A program made the position numbers and the translations under genes. From contig NC_083645.1 in assembly GCF_963576545.1 (NCBI RefSeq), forward strand, positions 7,932,447 to 7,996,446: 64,000 nucleotides of DNA, in the 5' to 3' direction. The notes under the pieces were generated by a model. The model searched no databases. It saw nothing but the letters and a program-made list of their open reading frames with translations, and was not told the origin of the DNA. The stretch is from Limanda limanda. Taxonomy: Eukaryota; Chordata; Actinopteri; Pleuronectiformes; Pleuronectidae. Below are positions 61,058-64,000 of the stretch, in pieces (within the stretch, counting starts at the first letter, position 1; the number at the start of each line of letters is the position of its first letter).

Positions 61058-62720
61058 CTACATAGTAAATAGAAAACAACTGTGTGGCTGCACCTGACTC
61101 CAAGTCCCTCCGTTTGTACCAAACTAGCGAAGCAACACAAAAATCAATTGCCACAAAGTTTATTGCTTTCACAATTTTACCCTTTATAAAGTTATGTACA
61201 CATAATTCACTCCCATGGTAAATAAAGAGAATATATCCAGAGTGTGGAAAAAGACAAGGGGGGAAAATAAGGCAATAGGATAAAATAAAGCACAACAAAT
61301 ATTTTAAACAGAGAAATTTCAAATCATCAAATACATAATATTGATCTTAAGGGATTTGTGTTGATGTCTATATAATATTGTCAGTGATTTATATATACTC
61401 ATAATTAGAGGTAGGGTTAAAGAACACATGAAATACTTTGCTTGTACAATTAATGCAATGTGCCAATTGTCGCCAACTGCTCCCTCTGGTGGGATGTCTG
61501 TGTATAGCACGTCCTTCACAAAGTGCACGGCACGTCTGAACTCACATTTCAAGGAAGTTTGACTGAATATCTACACCCATTAGTATTAATGTTGAAAATT
61601 TATTAAAACATAAGCCTGATAATGTTGATTTTATTACAGAGCAAAGCCTCAAATCACGATATTATTAGAAACTCAAACACACTTTCAAACTTTCTTTCAT
61701 TAACCGGTGACATGACCGTGCACAGTGAGCAGGACTTCAGTCTTTGTATTTATGAATAATGTACCACAATCATATCACACTTCTCTACTTATTTTCTGAA
61801 ATTTGAAAATGATCTGACGTTCTGGTGCAGTTTTTAATAAGCAACTTAATCACAGCTTTTTTTTGAGTGCAGCCTTACTAATTTCAATGAAAAATGTAAT
61901 TCCATCCACAGGATCACTTTAAAAGTGTCTGTGGATCTGAGGAATAACTGGTCATAAAGCGGGACTTGAAATGTAGTTTTGTTTGTCGACTTTGGGTTGA
62001 AAAAGACAAAAGCAAATTAAAGAGTTCTGGAATTTTACATGATCATTACGACCCATTACATGTCTTTAAATAAGGCAACATTCATTACAAGGTACCACAC
62101 TGCAATTCATTATGAATTAACGTCTTGTGTGGCACCAACCAATGAAATATTTAAGTACTTTTAAAAATCTAGTTTTCCATTGTGAAAACCAGGTTGCAGT
62201 CCCTGTTCAAGTTTTAACACACACATATGTATATATATATCAAGTTTAGGCATGCATACAACCCACTGTTGTGTTGTTTTTTTAAATGTCAAATAAAATA
62301 TCCCATCTAGGAAGGAAAGAACAGAGAACACAGCATTTGCAAACTCAAATCCCATGAGGTATGTACTAGAAAACCTGTGCACAGACAATACGTCTCCAAA
62401 TCCCTAATATGCCACTTTAGTAACAACAGCAGAAGTAAGGCAACTATCTCAAGGAGTCTTTTTAAAAAGTAGAACTGATCTGGTGAGGACCTCAGTGCTC
62501 ATCATCCAAAAACAAACTCATTCATGTTTTAACAGTGCATGTGGTTATTTTCGACAATGTGGTAACTTCTGACAGGAAAGTGCTCTCCGATGCATCACAG
62601 TTATGTTACAGTGTTTTCTGTGCCAATGTGTCATTACAATCATATCAGAAAAGGACATGATAATTAAAATTCTGTGTGTGTTTCAGCATCTGCCACCCTC
62701 TTTTCTTTTTGTGCTCTTTG
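61058..62720. other. AT-rich sequence with one CTCF-like motif
   Basis: Apart from the motif at 61471-61493 there is no supported feature. An open stretch around 61430-61550 lacks usable splice borders. Confidence 0.35.
61471..61493 (-). promoter_or_regulatory. CTCF-like motif
   Basis: The minus strand reads CCCACCAGAGGGAGCAGTTG, close to the CTCF core CCACCAG(A/G)GGGC. It lies in unique sequence rather than in a recognised repeat. Function is inferred from the motif only. Confidence 0.3.
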
Positions 62721-62727
62721 GTGTTAA

Positions 62728-63265
62728 AGTGGGGGCGACACGCTGGTGCAGTGTTTAGAGCGGTCACAGCAAGAAGCTTTGAACCTGATGGCCGGCTGGA
62801 GTGTTTGAGTGGACTGTGTGGGTTATTCCTGCGCCTGTGTGGGTTTTCTCCGGCTCCTCCCACAGTCCAAAGACATGTAGATTGGGGATTAGATTAATTC
62901 AAGACTCTAAATTGCCTGTAGCTGTGAATGTGGGCCTGAATGGTTGTTTCCCTCTACAGCCCCCTTTCCACTGGTCTAAAAACCCACAAACGCCACTAAC
63001 ATCAGGCTGTTTCCTGCAATGAGAATAGATATAATCAGCATTCACTCCTGGGTGAAATGACTCCGCAGTAGACACAGGTTTTTATCAGCTCCGGCTTCAA
63101 ACAGCATTGATGGAAACGAGACTCCCGGCTGAATACCCCTCAGCTGTCAGTGTCTTTGTGATGTCAACATGACGCACCGGGGGAAAAGAGAGGCGAATGG
63201 TTAGTATACAATGGTGATCTGTCCAGGGTGTATCCCGCCTCTCGCTCAATGACAGCTGAGATCAG
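62728..63265 (+). repeat. Fish SINE-like repeat split by about 250 bp
   Basis: The left part (62728-62957) has GGTGCAGTGTTTAGAGCGGT, CACAGCAAGAAG, CCTCCCACAGTCCAAAGACA-like text, CTCTAAATTGCCTGTAG and GTGAATG...GAATGGTTGT. The right part (about 63208-63265) has GGTGATCTGTCCAGGGTGTA, CCCGCCTCTCGCTCAATGAC and AGCTGAGAT. These are consecutive in the family, so 62958-63207 is foreign or replaced sequence. Confidence 0.7.
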
Positions 63266-63269
63266 TAGT

Positions 63270-63630
63270 GTAGATAATGGTTGGAGAGATGGAGTTACAC
63301 TGAATAACTGGGGAGATATGAGACTTTTAATTTAACCAAATATGTTTTTTTAAATGAAACCATTTCCTACAGTCCACTCTTGTCAAAGAAAATCTGTTAA
63401 ATTAATCAAGAAAAATAAACTCCAACCAATGTTAGTACATAGTCTCACAGGTCGACTTATTTTAAGTATCATGCTCCGATATGAACATAATAGATTTTCA
63501 ATGTAACATACGTATGATGCATCCAATATGCAGCGCCTCTGTGTAAACTGCGATATTATTTCTTGTTTTAAGCAGTGCTTATACCGTAATGGAAAGTAGA
63601 TTCAAAAGACAGGAATGAATTATTTCTTAC
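63270..63630. other. Sequence left of candidate exon D, nothing recognised
   Basis: No supported feature. Confidence 0.4.
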
Positions 63631-63814
63631 ATCATTATTTCAAATGAGTTATTGCTATCTGTGCTCAGCATGTGAGGATGAAATGGAGTGCTCTGAGTGA
63701 GATCAATTTGTATATCCTGGCTGTACATGTTAGCGCTGAATGGATGGCTACTACCCTGCAGCATTATCTGATGCTGTGCTTCTATTTCAGTCATGCAAGC
63801 CTCAGTGAACACAG
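63631..63814 (-). CDS. Candidate exon D of an unidentified gene (184 bp)
   Basis: Seen: a long T-run acceptor ending in AAAG (exon start 63814) and a consensus donor TGAT|GTAAGA (exon end 63631). The frame encodes V-F-T-E-A-C-M-T-E-I-E-A-Q-H-Q-I-M-L-Q, then S-Q-D-I-Q-I-D-L-T-Q-S-T-P-F-H-P-H-M-L and D-S-N-N-S-F-E-I-M. It is a polar, Q/S/H-rich composition like a disordered regulatory region. It enters in phase 1 but leaves in phase 2, so it cannot splice directly to exon A without an intermediate exon; it may belong to a different gene. A stop codon directly after the donor would allow it to be a terminal exon instead. Confidence 0.3.
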
Positions 63815-64000
63815 CTTTAAAAAAAAAAAACGCAGCACAATAAATTGATTCCTTGGTGGTTTTGATTTTCTCTTCCTGTTCCAACTAACGCATTGGCAAG
63901 TACAGCACAGCTGGATAATTTCAAACTTTTGCAACCTTACACATGCGACCAAAGGCCAAAGAAATACACAATTCTCAACCCCCCCCGAAAAAAATCACTG
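63815..64000. other. Right edge, nothing recognised
   Basis: Short A12-like run at 63819-63830, then unique sequence to the window end. Confidence 0.4.

Noticed and set aside
60825..61322. Full 165-codon frame as a single-exon gene
   Set aside because: The N-terminal half is AT-rich and looks intronic; only the central 138 bp have coding character and splice borders.

Overview
The window is teleost (bony fish) nuclear DNA. It carries split vertebrate exons with GT/AG borders, very long CA/GT microsatellites, Tc1 and hAT DNA transposons, a fish-type tRNA-derived SINE and several degenerate MITE-like families. There is no prokaryotic gene organisation. Almost all long open frames are chance frames, many of them inside dinucleotide repeats.

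The main gene is a glypican-3 orthologue (gpc3) on the minus strand. Exon 1 (52236-52392) codes for the start codon, signal peptide and first cysteine motif. Exon 2 (42495-42656) codes for the S-D-L-Q-V-C and P-T-C-C segment. The splice phases match (phase 1 to phase 1), and exon 2 has the same 162-bp length as I derive for the human exon. Intron 1 is 9,579 bp. Intron 2 fills the whole left part (1-42494) and continues beyond the window; the large exon 3 is not present. A GC/CpG-rich stretch (about 52240-52760) covers exon 1 and the presumed promoter.

Upstream of gpc3 and on the same strand (53352-54754) lie four microRNA hairpins of the miR-17~92 superfamily: mir-18, mir-20b, mir-19 and mir-363, in that transcriptional order. 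This is the fish counterpart of the mammalian X-linked mir-106a~363 cluster, which also lies 5' of GPC3. No mir-17/106a or mir-92 hairpin was found beside them.

Further right (56.6-63.8 kb, minus strand) there are four exon-like blocks with good splice signals, all entered in phase 1. They may belong to one or two genes that I cannot identify. A CpG-rich patch at 55.74-55.98 kb, with a perfect TTACGTAA palindrome and an E2F-like site, is a plausible promoter for the miRNA transcript.

The gpc3 introns are a graveyard of mobile elements. They hold a nearly complete Tc1-like element with 213-bp inverted repeats and a single frameshift (7563-9123). They also hold a hAT element with a perfect 8-bp target duplication (21842-24186), which itself contains a second hAT (22278-23736). 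Five copies of a MITE-like family ('A') are visible, one of them split by a second family ('B'). A dense cluster of a third degenerate family ('C') occupies 12.7-17.4 kb. A pure (GT)99 tract lies at 3701-3898. Family names A, B and C are local labels only.
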